Shown here: positions 19,463-27,671 of the stretch, piece by piece
Layout: the number at the start of each line of letters is the position of its first letter
Position numbering within the stretch: the first letter of the stretch is position 1
Assembly: GCF_900106785.1 (NCBI RefSeq)
Contig: NZ_LT629845.1
Location: forward strand, 530,386-594,385
Direction of reading: 5' to 3'
DNA length: 64,000 nt
Source: Prevotellamassilia timonensis
GTDB lineage: Bacteria > Bacteroidota > Bacteroidia > Bacteroidales > Bacteroidaceae
Made by a program: the position numbers and the translations under genes
Notes under the pieces: generated by a model
Databases searched by the model: none
Told to the model about the DNA's origin: nothing
The model's input: only the letters and a program-made list of their open reading frames with translations

Positions 19463-20635
19463 GATTCTTTTTAATTGAAAACGTTTAACGTAGATATGAT
19501 GTTTGTAAAATTTGTGTCCAATCCAAAGCGAGTCCGCCACTACTGCAATTATCAGTGGAATGATGAACCACAATATGAGCACCAATATGGGGTTGTAGTT
19601 GGGTTCGCCAATTATGCCGTTTATGCTGGCCCCGCTATTGTCTATTTCGGGTAGGTCGTTGTTGCTCCATTTTTTTACAACAATGCCATTGTGCAGCAGC
19701 ATGAGCCCAGGGTTCGACCGCACCATTGTGTTCAGTTCGGTGTCCTCGGCCAGCAATATGGGGTAGGCTGCCCCGGTATGGTCAATCCATTCGGTCAAAT
19801 CCTTGCCTGTTGACGAGGTGGCCATATAAAATGGTATGTTGTTGTCGCGGCAATAGTCGTGTAGGTCGTTTATGCGGTCGCAACACCCATCATCAGCAGT
19901 AACTGTAGATGGCACAGTGAGCAAAAAGGTGTAGCCATTGTGTTGAAGTATGTCAAAGGTTACGTCGTCGCCAGTCTTTTGGTCGGCCAAATAAAAATTG
20001 ACAAGTTTGTTGCTTGCGCCGTCAGGGTCGTTTGTTTCAAAGGCCGCTTTGATGTTTGCTCCTTTAGTATATGGCGAAAAATCTATAATGGGCAGGTAAT
20101 GCAGCGTATAGAGTGAAAGCGCTATGGCATATATCCATGAGTAAATGGATATGACCCAGTTGTTGCGAGCTGAAATAAACCTGCGGATTTTTTGTGGATA
20201 ACATGACAGATAAACTGCTGCGGAAAGCAATACAATGTTTTTAGCCAATGTCTGTCCGTTGGTGAGTGTGATGGCATCGCCAAAACAGCCACAGTCCGCC
20301 ACTGGATTATCGATGTAAATCCATACCGTGATGGCTGTGAATATCAGCATGAAAAGGGCGGTGACAATGGTAGTAAGACGCCGATGAACACCTATCAGCA
20401 GATATATGCCTAAAATAAATTCGACAACACCGAGTGACACGGCCCCGAATTGCAGCAATACAGAGTCGTCTGTTAGCGACAGCCCAACCGCTGTGGCATA
20501 GGCATGAAGCTTGTGAGCCATACCCATAGGGTCGTCCACCTTTACAAAACCTGAAAAGATGAACGTGACACACAACACAATGCGGCAGAGCGAATGCGCT
20601 ATGATTTGCAGATATGTAGCAACTTTACTTTTCAA
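18701..20635 (-). CDS. tpiA: MauE/DoxX-like membrane protein fused in frame to triosephosphate isomerase
   Basis: One uninterrupted frame of 644 codons. Residues 1-391 form a membrane protein: several transmembrane segments in the first 190 residues, a CGCFGD motif near residue 115 as in MauE/DoxX-like electron-transfer proteins, a thioredoxin-like soluble part with DDGCCDR, and a final membrane helix ([20 protein letters not shown]). Residues 392-644 are a complete triosephosphate isomerase (AGNWKMN, active-site His in LGHSERR, catalytic Glu in [15 protein letters not shown], phosphate-binding [10 protein letters not shown]). In related genomes the two are adjacent separate genes. Here no stop codon separates them, although a normal TpiA start (ATG at 19462) is present. 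Either a true fusion or internal initiation is possible. Confidence 0.85.
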   Translation of the reverse strand: MKSKVATYLQIIAHSLCRIVLCVTFIFSGFVKVDDPMGMAHKLHAYATAVGLSLTDDSVLLQFGAVSLGVVEFILGIYLLIGVHRRLTTIVTALFMLIFTAITVWIYIDNPVADCGCFGDAITLTNGQTLAKNIVLLSAAVYLSCYPQKIRRFISARNNWVISIYSWIYAIALSLYTLHYLPIIDFSPYTKGANIKAAFETNDPDGASNKLVNFYLADQKTGDDVTFDILQHNGYTFLLTVPSTVTADDGCCDRINDLHDYCRDNNIPFYMATSSTGKDLTEWIDHTGAAYPILLAEDTELNTMVRSNPGLMLLHNGIVVKKWSNNDLPEIDNSGASINGIIGEPNYNPILVLILWFIIPLIIAVVADSLWIGHKFYKHHIYVKRFQLKRIMRKKIVAGNWKMNKNLQEGIALAKELNEVLTADKPNCGVIICTPFIHLASVAGIIDQDIIGLGAENCADKVSGAYTGEVSAEMVKSTGANYVILGHSERRAYYHETPEILKEKVKLALANNLDVIFCIGEVLEDREAGKQNEIVKAQLEGSLFDLTAEEFSHIILAYEPVWAIGTGKTATADQAEEMHAFIRSTIADKFGAEAAENVSILYGGSCKPSNAKEIFSKVNVDGGLIGGAALKAADFKGIIDAWKA

Positions 20636-21173
20636 TGATCAACTTAATCAGTCCGAAAACGGCGTAATTCATCATGTCCATGTAGTTGGCGGCAATGCCC
20701 TCGCTCACGAGTGTACGCCCATTCAAATCCTCAATTTGCTTGGTGCGAAGAATTTTCATGAAAATCAAGTCAGCATACGATTCTACGCGCATACCACGCC
20801 ATGCCTCGTCGTAATCATGATTTTTCATGAGCATAAGCTCAAGTGCCTTTTTCGCTTGAGCATCATACAATTCGGTAGCCTTGTCATTGCTTATGTCTTC
20901 AGTGTTAGCTACGCCTAACTCAAGTTGTATGAGCGCGATGATGCTGTAGTTGACAATGCCTATAAACTCGGGCACGATGCCTTCGTCTATTTTAGAGCAG
21001 CCTTTTATTTGCAGCGAGCGTATGCGTGCTGCTTTGATGTATAGCTGGTCTGTCATGGTTTCGGGCCGCATAATGCGCCATGCAACGCCATAGTCGTGCA
21101 GTTTCTTTACAAAAAGTTCCCTGCACTTTTGCATTGCTTGCTCAAATTCTTCTTTCGTATTGTGTGTGGACAT
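20625..21173 (-). CDS. DUF1599 domain-containing protein
   Basis: A 182-residue protein made of two related halves, each with the pattern K-x-HDYG/D-x-AWR-x-MR ([20 protein letters not shown] and [20 protein letters not shown]). This is the DUF1599 (nucleotide modification associated domain 1) signature. Biochemical role not established. I chose the ATG at 21173; one at 21185 is equally plausible. Its stop overlaps the start of the downstream membrane/TpiA frame by 11 nt, so the genes are co-translated. The same trio is adjacent in Bacteroides. Confidence 0.85.
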   Translation of the reverse strand: MSTHNTKEEFEQAMQKCRELFVKKLHDYGVAWRIMRPETMTDQLYIKAARIRSLQIKGCSKIDEGIVPEFIGIVNYSIIALIQLELGVANTEDISNDKATELYDAQAKKALELMLMKNHDYDEAWRGMRVESYADLIFMKILRTKQIEDLNGRTLVSEGIAANYMDMMNYAVFGLIKLIIEK

Positions 21174-21197
21174 GACTCTGTTCATTATTTCAAGGTG

Positions 21198-21205
21198 CAA
21201 ATTTA
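21198..21205 (-). promoter_or_regulatory. Putative promoter -7 for DUF1599-tpiA operon
   Basis: The minus strand reads TAAATTTG, a TAnnTTTG match placed to give a very short leader. A second match, TAATTTTG, lies at 21233-21240 at the edge of the decayed palindromic repeat. Neither has a clear -33 TTTG. Confidence 0.35.
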
Positions 21206-21228
21206 GCAAAATAATCACGTTATATAGA

Positions 21229-21340
21229 CGTTCAAAATTATTTTTGCATCGAAAGTGCTTTATCCAGTCGCAGATATTTCCTTTGTTTCGGAAAGAAATG
21301 CGTATAAAGTGGATCAATTTTAAGGAGGTGAGGATGCCAA
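21229..21340. repeat. Decayed second copy of the 8939-9123 palindrome family
   Basis: TTCAAAATTATTTTTGCATCG (broken here as TTCAAAATTATTTT then GCATCGAAAGTGC), CGCAGATATTTCC and GGAAAGAAATGCG correspond in order to the outer and inner parts of the palindrome at 8939-9123. The central portion is shortened and the right arm is poorly preserved. It lies just upstream of the DUF1599 operon and, like the first copy, has TAATTTTG on the minus strand at its gene-facing edge. Confidence 0.55.
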
Positions 21341-21388
21341 ATTTTTAGCCTTGAATAGGCCTTTTTATGTGTACCATATTTTGATATT

Positions 21389-21836
21389 TGCTATTTTGTC
21401 TGCACTCTGCACTTTTGCTTGTATCTTTTTGATAATCAAGCACTCAGCGAGTGTATATAACGGTGAATTTTGCCTGCACTACCACTTACTTTTGTCTGCA
21501 CTGCCACTCGCGTTTTACGGTATAGGGGGAGCGAAAATTTGGTTGCTCCGACAGAAAATCCGCTCTCCCTATATCGTAAAATGCCGGTGGCGTAACAGAT
21601 TTGTGCGTGTGTGTGAAATGAACAGACTGTCTGTTTGGTATAACAAATGTGTAAGTGAACCGATTTGCATCTGAATATGTAAAGGGTGTGGTGAAAGGGT
21701 AGTGCCGGACTGCATCCTTCCGTGCAGATAGTGTAGATAATGGTGTAGATGAATTTTGTACTTGTCTACACTCTTGAAACTGTTGATATTCAATGAATAA
21801 TCTGCGAAAGTGCAGAGTGTAGACAAATTGACAAAT
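21389..21836. repeat. Palindromic intergenic element, copy B
   Basis: The left arm begins TTTTGTCTGCACTCTGCAC at 21394; the right arm ends GTGCAGAGTGTAGACAAA near 21827. The central hairpin has an extended stem, GTATAGGGGGAGCG (about 21520-21533) against CGCTCTCCCTATAT (21561-21574), widened by flanking TTTTACG/CGTAAAA. The loop contains GCTCCGACAG, the complement of the CTGTCGGAGC word seen in the other copies. It lies between two divergent transcription units, DUF1599-tpiA and purB, and ends about 145 bp before the purB promoter. Confidence 0.85.
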
Positions 21837-21981
21837 AATTGTGTGTAGTGGTACAAAGCCACATTCTTAAGACTATCGTCACTCTGTATACTTGTAGGTG
21901 CTCGATAATGTTGGTCGGTCCTTAAAGCAGACCGTTCATTATATACCTGATGTTGCATGGAATGAAAAAAGTGTTTTTTCG

Positions 21982-22013
21982 TTTTGTGCAACATTCAGTT
22001 TGCATTATCTTTG
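21982..22013 (+). promoter_or_regulatory. purB promoter (TTTTG, 19 nt, TATCTTTG)
   Basis: TTTTG at 21982-21986 and TATCTTTG at 22006-22013 are separated by 19 nt, matching the Bacteroidota -33/-7 arrangement. The purB ATG lies 48 nt beyond. Confidence 0.8.
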
Positions 22014-22060
22014 CAGACTGAAAAGTATTACTAACTAAAAGAACCTTAGGGTTATACATC

Positions 22061-23407
22061 ATGGATTTGGATATACTGACAGCTGTGTCGCCGATTGACG
22101 GGCGTTATCGTTCAAAAACAGAAGCTTTGGCTCCTTATTTCTCTGAATACGCTTTGATGAAATATCGTGTGCGTGTGGAGATAGAATATTTTATCACTTT
22201 GTGCGAATTGCCCTTGCCTCAGTTGGCTGCATTCCCGCATGATTTGTTTGATAAATTGCGTGGCTTCTACCAAAACTTTTCAGAGGCCGATGCTGCGCGT
22301 GTAAAGGAGATTGAAAGCGTAACCAATCATGATGTAAAGGCTATTGAGTATTTTATTAAGGAGAAATTTGATGAAATAGGTGGCTTGGATGCCTTTAAGG
22401 AGTTTATTCATTTTGGCCTTACATCACAGGATATCAACAATACTTCCTTTCCCTTGATGCTGAAGGACGCCACTTATAAGGTGTATTTACCTTTGTTGCA
22501 GGAGCTCGTAGACCAACTCAATGCCTATGCAGAAGAGTGGAAGAATATACCAATGCTTGCCAAAACTCATGGCCAACCGGCTTCGCCAACTCGCTTGGGC
22601 AAGGAAGTGAAGGTGTTCGCTTATCGTTTGGAACGTCAAATTGCCCTGCTGAAGGCTTGTCCCATGACTGCAAAATTTGGTGGTGCGACGGGCAATTTTA
22701 ATGCTCACCATGTGGCGTATCCAGAATTTGATTGGAAAGCTTTTGGCGCCAAATTCGTAAGCGAAAAGCTCGGCCTGGAGCGTGAAGAGTATACCACACA
22801 GATTAGCAACTATGACAACATGGCAGCCTTGTTCGATGCAATGAAACGCATCAATACGGTTGTAATTGATATGGATCGCGACTTCTGGCAGTATGTGTCA
22901 ATGGAGTATTTCAAGCAGCGCATCAAGAAGGGCGAAGTTGGTTCGAGCGCAATGCCTCACAAGGTTAATCCGATTGACTTTGAAAACTCAGAGGGCAACT
23001 TAGGACTCGCAAATGCCATATTTGAGCATCTTAGCCGCAAATTGCCGGTAAGTCGTTTGCAACGAGATTTGACAGACTCTACGGTAATTCGTAATATCGG
23101 TGTGCCGATGGGACATTCTCTGATAGCTTTCCAAAGTTCGTTGAAGGGCTTGCGCAAACTGTTGCTGCATGAGGAAAGCATCAAGCGTGATCTTGATAAT
23201 TGCTGGGCTGTGGTGGCAGAAGCCATTCAGACAATTTTGCGCCGTGAAGCTTATCCACACCCATACGAGGCTTTGAAAGCTCTGACTCGTACTAACGAGG
23301 CAATAACTGAAGAACGTATACATAATTTTATAGAGGGATTGAATGTGAGCGACTCTGTTAAAGCTGAGTTGCGTGCTATAACACCTCATAACTATACTGG
23401 TATCTAA
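22061..23407 (+). CDS. purB: Adenylosuccinate lyase
   Basis: PurB catalyses two fumarate-releasing steps: SAICAR to AICAR in purine synthesis and adenylosuccinate to AMP. The 448-residue protein has the superfamily features TSQDINNTS, the catalytic histidine region KTHGQPASPTRLGKE, and the signature GSSAMPHKVNPIDFENSEGN with the mobile-loop serine. Length and order match the long PurB type of Proteobacteria and Bacteroidota (about 450 residues). It is transcribed alone from a strong consensus promoter. A hairpin with an AGGTGCG/CGCACCT stem follows within 20 bp of the stop. Confidence 0.97.
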   Translation: MDLDILTAVSPIDGRYRSKTEALAPYFSEYALMKYRVRVEIEYFITLCELPLPQLAAFPHDLFDKLRGFYQNFSEADAARVKEIESVTNHDVKAIEYFIKEKFDEIGGLDAFKEFIHFGLTSQDINNTSFPLMLKDATYKVYLPLLQELVDQLNAYAEEWKNIPMLAKTHGQPASPTRLGKEVKVFAYRLERQIALLKACPMTAKFGGATGNFNAHHVAYPEFDWKAFGAKFVSEKLGLEREEYTTQISNYDNMAALFDAMKRINTVVIDMDRDFWQYVSMEYFKQRIKKGEVGSSAMPHKVNPIDFENSEGNLGLANAIFEHLSRKLPVSRLQRDLTDSTVIRNIGVPMGHSLIAFQSSLKGLRKLLLHEESIKRDLDNCWAVVAEAIQTILRREAYPHPYEALKALTRTNEAITEERIHNFIEGLNVSDSVKAELRAITPHNYTGI

Positions 23408-23423
23408 GAAAACAACAAACTTT

Positions 23424-23458
23424 AGGTGCGATGCCCATGAATATGGTGTGCCGCACCT
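23424..23458 (+). terminator. Hairpin after purB
   Basis: AGGTGCG (23424-23430) pairs with CGCACCT (23452-23458), followed shortly by a T-rich stretch (CGTTTTATG). A weak intrinsic terminator is likely. Confidence 0.5.
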
Positions 23459-23593
23459 TGAGTTCGTTTTATGTGTTCGTGAGAATGCAGTAAATATAAT
23501 CAACACGCGTTGACGAGATAGACTGGCGATTTTGATGAAAAGATGGGCTGTCAGGCTTGGAAATGGCCGCAAGAAAGCTCGCCATGTTCATTA

Positions 23594-23601
23594 TACTTTT
23601 G
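23594..23601 (+). promoter_or_regulatory. Putative -7 element for pseudouridine synthase-asnS
   Basis: TACTTTTG matches the -7 consensus; no convincing -33 element was found. The leader of about 95 nt contains the hairpin TTCCTA-tgaa-TAGGAA (23615-23630). Confidence 0.4.
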
Positions 23602-23702
23602 GCTAATCCGTTACTTCCTATGAATAGGAATAGCCAGAGTGCCAATTAATGCGTCAGTTCCTAAGTCAGTCAACGGTTATTCAACAAAACAATCTTACAA
23701 TT

Positions 23703-25022
23703 ATGAGCGAAGATTATTACAAGAGTGGCGACCATAGCCGTGATGGCTACAAGTCGCAGAGTGAAGGTGGTGCAAATGGCAATCGCTTTGGTGGTGGCCG
23801 TCCACGTTTCAGTCGTGGTTCATTTCCTGCTGGTGGTAGCAATTATGGCCAGCAGCGTGGTGAAGGCGGCTATCGTGCACGTTATAACAATAATGGCTAC
23901 TATGCTTCTGACGAAAATCGTCAGTACGGTAACCGTGGTGACAATGGTGGCTACCAAAATCGTCAACGTCAGGGTGGGGGCTATCGTCCGCGTTATAATT
24001 CGAATGACGAAGGTGGTTTCCAACCGCGCACAGGTGGTTATCGTGGCGGAAAGTCTCGATATGGCCAGGGCGAAAATGGTGGCTATCAGCAAGCTGATGG
24101 CTATCGTCCGCGCACTGCACAAGGCGGAGATTTCCGCGGCAATGGATCAGAGGGCGGTTATCGTCCCCGTTTCCAAGGTAATGGCTCATTCTATGGTGGC
24201 GGAAATGGACGTTCTCAACAGCAGCGTCGTGGTAATTACGACCCTCACGCAAAGTATTCGAACAAAAAGCGTATGGAGTACAAGGAGGAAAACTACGATC
24301 CGACAGTGCCTGTGCGTTTGAACAAATATTTGGCTAATGCTGGCGTATGTTCGCGTCGTGACGCAGATAAATATATTGAGGCTGGCGTGGTTAGCGTAAA
24401 TGGACAGGTAGTAACAGAACTCGGTACAAAGGTGTTGCGCTCTGACGAAGTGAAGTTTCATGACAATGTGGTTAAAATAGAGAAGAAGGTTTACGTCTTG
24501 CTCAACAAACCCAAAGGCTATGTGACAACCAGTGATGATCCGCAGAACCGTAAAACAGTGATGGACTTGGTGAGCAATGCTTGCCATGAGCGCATATATC
24601 CTGTAGGTCGCCTTGACCGTAACACCACAGGTGTATTATTGCTGACGAATGATGGCGAGTTGGCCTCAAAGTTGACTCACCCTAAATTCTTGAAAAAGAA
24701 GATATATCACGTTACTACCGATCAGAATGTGTCGGCTGCCGATATTCACCAAATAGCAGAAGGCATTACGCTCGAAGATGGTGATATCAAGGCAGATGCT
24801 ATTGAATATGCTTCGCCTACAGACAAGAAACAAGTCGGCATAGAAATTCACAGTGGCAAGAATCGTATTGTGCGTCGTATATTTGAAAGTCTGGGTTATC
24901 ATGTGGTTAAACTTGACCGTGTGTATTTCGCAGGCTTGACTAAGAAAAATGTACGTCGTGGCGATTGGCGCTATTTAACTGAAAAAGAAGTGCAAATGCT
25001 CCGTATGGGGGCTTTTGAATAA
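23703..25022 (+). CDS. RsuA/RluB-family rRNA pseudouridine synthase with Gly/Arg-rich N-terminal extension
   Basis: The C-terminal part (about residues 200-439) is an S4 RNA-binding domain (RLNKYLANAGVCSRRDADKY) followed by a pseudouridine synthase domain with the catalytic aspartate in VGRLDRNTTGVLLLTNDGEL and the closing segment GKNRIVRRIFESLGY. It probably isomerises a uridine in 23S or 16S rRNA. The first 190 residues are a low-complexity region of repeated GGYR/GYRPR/RGG-like motifs, a feature of RNA-binding disordered tails. The ATG at 23703 (MSEDYYKSGD) is preferred over one at 23649. asnS begins 6 bp after the stop, so the two are an operon linked to translation. Confidence 0.9.
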   Translation: MSEDYYKSGDHSRDGYKSQSEGGANGNRFGGGRPRFSRGSFPAGGSNYGQQRGEGGYRARYNNNGYYASDENRQYGNRGDNGGYQNRQRQGGGYRPRYNSNDEGGFQPRTGGYRGGKSRYGQGENGGYQQADGYRPRTAQGGDFRGNGSEGGYRPRFQGNGSFYGGGNGRSQQQRRGNYDPHAKYSNKKRMEYKEENYDPTVPVRLNKYLANAGVCSRRDADKYIEAGVVSVNGQVVTELGTKVLRSDEVKFHDNVVKIEKKVYVLLNKPKGYVTTSDDPQNRKTVMDLVSNACHERIYPVGRLDRNTTGVLLLTNDGELASKLTHPKFLKKKIYHVTTDQNVSAADIHQIAEGITLEDGDIKADAIEYASPTDKKQVGIEIHSGKNRIVRRIFESLGYHVVKLDRVYFAGLTKKNVRRGDWRYLTEKEVQMLRMGAFE

Positions 25023-25028
25023 CAGACA

Positions 25029-26423
25029 ATGAAAAGAACTAAAATCATAGACTTACTCAGCCGTAAAGATTTTGGCGCAGAGGTATGTGTCAAGGGTTGG
25101 GTTCGTACCCGTCGTGGCAGTAAATCGGTTAACTTTATTGCCTTGAATGATGGTAGTACCATAAAGAATGTACAAGTTGTTGCTGATGTGGAAAAGTTTG
25201 ATGCAGAGATGCTCAAACTTATCACAACAGGTGCTTGTTTGAGCGTAGAGGGTACATTGGTTGAAAGCCAGGGTGCAGGACAAAGTGTTGAAATTCAGGC
25301 CACTAAGATTGAGGTGCTTGGCACTTGTGGTGCAGACTATCCTATGCAAAAGAAAGGACAGTCTTTTGAGTATATGCGTCAACACGCTCATATGCGTTTG
25401 CGTACAAACACTTTTGGAGCTGTGTTCCGCATTCGCCATAACATGGCCATCGCCATACATAAGTATTTCCACGATCATGGATTCTTCTACTTTAACACGC
25501 CGATAATCACAGCTTCTGACTGTGAGGGTGCAGGCCAAATGTTCCAAGTTACTACGAAGAACTTGTATGACTTGAAGAAGGATAAGGATGGCAAGATTGA
25601 CTATAGTGATGACTTCTTTGGTAAAACTACTTCGCTTACTGTAAGTGGTCAGCTTGAGGGTGAACTTGGCGCAACAGCTCTCGGTGCTATTTATACTTTC
25701 GGTCCTACGTTCAGAGCTGAAAACTCAAACACTCCGCGTCACTTGGCAGAGTTCTGGATGATTGAGCCAGAGGTGGCTTTTAATGATATCACCGACAATA
25801 TGGATTTGGCGGAAGATTTCATTAAATATTGTGTGCGTTGGGCGCTTGATAATTGCAAGGACGACTTGGAGTTCCTCAACAAGATGATAGACAAGACTCT
25901 GCTCGAACGTCTAAATTTTGTTGTTGATCACGATTTCGTACGCTTGACTTATACCGATGGTATCAAAATCTTGGAGGATGCTGTAAAACAAGGTCATAAG
26001 TTTGAGTTCCCCGTATATTGGGGTGTAGACTTGGCGAGCGAACACGAGCGCTACTTGGTAGAGCAGCATTTCAAGAAGCCTGTTATCTTGACGGATTATC
26101 CTAAGGAAATCAAGGCTTTCTATATGAAGATGAACGACGATGGCAAGACTGTACGCGCCATGGATGTATTGTTCCCACAGATAGGTGAGATTATTGGTGG
26201 TTCAGAGCGTGAAGAGAGCTATGACAAGTTGATGGCACGTATTAACGAACTTAATATTCCAATGAAGGATATGTGGTGGTATCTTGATACCCGCAAGTTT
26301 GGTACGTGCCCTCACTCAGGCTTTGGTTTGGGCTTCGAACGCTTGATATTGTTTGTTACTGGTATGCAGAATATTCGTGATGTCATACCTTTCCCACGTA
26401 CTCCAAAGTCTGCTGACTTCTAA
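25029..26423 (+). CDS. asnS: Asparaginyl-tRNA synthetase
   Basis: AsnS charges tRNA-Asn with asparagine. The 464-residue class IIb enzyme has an N-terminal OB-fold anticodon-binding domain ([19 protein letters not shown]), motif 2 around [20 protein letters not shown], and motif 3 [21 protein letters not shown] near the C-terminus. The AEFWMIEPE segment fits AsnRS rather than AspRS; a separate aspS lies at 40185. It is coupled to the pseudouridine synthase gene and followed by a clear intrinsic terminator. Confidence 0.97.
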   Translation: MKRTKIIDLLSRKDFGAEVCVKGWVRTRRGSKSVNFIALNDGSTIKNVQVVADVEKFDAEMLKLITTGACLSVEGTLVESQGAGQSVEIQATKIEVLGTCGADYPMQKKGQSFEYMRQHAHMRLRTNTFGAVFRIRHNMAIAIHKYFHDHGFFYFNTPIITASDCEGAGQMFQVTTKNLYDLKKDKDGKIDYSDDFFGKTTSLTVSGQLEGELGATALGAIYTFGPTFRAENSNTPRHLAEFWMIEPEVAFNDITDNMDLAEDFIKYCVRWALDNCKDDLEFLNKMIDKTLLERLNFVVDHDFVRLTYTDGIKILEDAVKQGHKFEFPVYWGVDLASEHERYLVEQHFKKPVILTDYPKEIKAFYMKMNDDGKTVRAMDVLFPQIGEIIGGSEREESYDKLMARINELNIPMKDMWWYLDTRKFGTCPHSGFGLGFERLILFVTGMQNIRDVIPFPRTPKSADF

Positions 26424-26462
26424 GTGCCTGTGATTATATTGTGACAAAACGATAGATCTAAT

Positions 26463-26502
26463 ATAGCCACGTTTTAAGTCTTTAGGCTTGAAACGTGGCT
26501 AT
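26463..26502 (+). terminator. asnS terminator hairpin
   Basis: ATAGCCACGTTT (26463-26474) pairs perfectly with AAACGTGGCTAT (26491-26502), followed by a short T-rich segment. Confidence 0.75.
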
Positions 26503-26575
26503 TGTCTTTGATTGAGCAGACTGATTTTGTAGATGTATTTGCAATTACGTGTTACATTTGGTCTGTGTATATATG

Positions 26576-26620
26576 AAAAAAGAGGATCAGTAACAACCTG
26601 TTTGGTCGGAACTGATCCTC
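26576..26620 (-). terminator. Intrinsic terminator of the 47-residue gene
   Basis: On the minus strand GAGGATCAGT and ACTGATCCTC form a 10-bp stem (26611-26620 with 26582-26591) immediately followed by six T residues. This marks the end of a leftward transcript just downstream of the small gene at 26651-26794. Confidence 0.85.
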
Positions 26621-26650
26621 ATTTGTATGATTTTTCTTTTTAGTTCTTGG

Positions 26651-26794
26651 TTAATTTGCTTTTACCATTGAACGATTTGTTTCTTGAACTTTGTTCAACT
26701 CACTGATAAGGTTTTGGCACATGGCACCATTGCCCATAGCTTGATAGCGCTGAATGCGGTATTTAAGCATTACAATCATCTTGTTCTTTTCCAT
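26651..26794 (-). CDS. Small hypothetical protein, 47 residues
   Basis: ATG at 26794 to TAA at 26651 encodes 47 residues starting MEKNKMIVMLKYRIQRYQAM and ending NRSMVKAN. It is basic and probably helical; no domain is recognised. It is supported by its signals rather than by homology: a TAACTTTG -7 element about 80 nt upstream and a strong intrinsic terminator 30 nt downstream. The leader contains a small GC-rich hairpin (CTCCG/CGGAG). It is the only gene in the 645-bp gap between asnS and cdd. A role cannot be assigned. Confidence 0.7.
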   Translation of the reverse strand: MEKNKMIVMLKYRIQRYQAMGNGAMCQNLISELNKVQETNRSMVKAN

Positions 26795-26872
26795 TGTTTA
26801 GCGTCTTTGTTGCCCTCCGCGTTTCGGAGAGCGGTTTTCTAATCTTAGTTTAGTTTATCGTTTTATCTGGTG

Positions 26873-26880
26873 CAAAGTTA
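26873..26880 (-). promoter_or_regulatory. Promoter -7 of the 47-residue gene
   Basis: The minus strand reads TAACTTTG with a CTTG about 20 nt upstream, matching the Bacteroidota promoter pattern. The remainder up to cdd (26881-27068) holds nothing I can identify. Confidence 0.6.
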
Positions 26881-27068
26881 GTGCCATTTGCTGTTTCTGA
26901 CAAGTATTTCAGTATGAAAGCACTATTTGAAACGATTTTTTAGCAATGTACCATACATTATGCTAAGTGTTGAGAGCAAAAATGTGGGAGTTTTTAAGCT
27001 AATCGTCTGTTCGGTTCAGAAGTATTTTGTAAGTTTGTATTAAGCAATTATCATATTACTAATTTGTT

Positions 27069-27545
27069 ATGGAAAGTAGAGTGCTAAACATAAAGTATGT
27101 TACATGTTCGTTTGACGAACTTGAAAAATCTGATGCGGAACTCGTTGAAGCAGCCAAAAAAGCTACATTCTCGAGTTATGCTCCATATTCTAATTTTAGT
27201 GTAGGGGCTGCGGTACGTTTGTCTAACAACGAAATTGTACAAGGTAGCAATCAAGAAAATGCTGCTTTCGGTGCAGGAACTTGTGCCGAACGATGTGCAA
27301 TGTTTTATGCTAATTCAAAATATCCGGATTATGCTATTTGTTCTATAGCTATAGCAGCGCGTGGCGTGTCTGGTGAGTTTGTGCATTCGCCCATATCTCC
27401 GTGTGGCGTTTGCCGCCAAGCCCTAATCGAGGCACAAACGAGGGCAAAGCTGCCGATTAGGGTCTTACTATATGGTGGGCGTGAAGTTTGTATCTTCGAA
27501 AGTGTCAGTGACTTGTTGCCTTTCCAATTTGATGAGATTTTATAG
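27069..27545 (+). CDS. cdd: Cytidine deaminase
   Basis: Cdd hydrolyses cytidine and deoxycytidine to uridine and deoxyuridine in pyrimidine salvage. The 158-residue homotetrameric-type protein has the substrate segment YSNFSVGAAV, the zinc and catalytic motif GAGTCAERCAMFYA (Cys and the catalytic Glu), and the second zinc motif SPCGVCRQALIE. It is transcribed alone and shares a bidirectional terminator with the converging fba gene. Confidence 0.96.
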   Translation: MESRVLNIKYVTCSFDELEKSDAELVEAAKKATFSSYAPYSNFSVGAAVRLSNNEIVQGSNQENAAFGAGTCAERCAMFYANSKYPDYAICSIAIAARGVSGEFVHSPISPCGVCRQALIEAQTRAKLPIRVLLYGGREVCIFESVSDLLPFQFDEIL

Positions 27546-27584
27546 GGAAGGGCAGGGGACTGGCTTAATACAATTAAAAGAAAA

Positions 27585-27637
27585 ATAGGAAGTAAGCAAT
27601 CTCTTACCTATATATAAGAGATTAGCTTACTTCCTAT
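27585..27637. terminator. Bidirectional terminator between cdd and fba
   Basis: ATAGGAAGTAAGC plus ATCTCTTA on the left pair with the complementary sequence ending TTCCTAT at 27637. A T-run follows on the plus side and an A-run (T-run on the minus strand) precedes it, so it can end both convergent transcripts. Confidence 0.85.
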
Positions 27638-27671
27638 AGTTTTTACAATAGTCTATTAGGCTATTGCTTGA

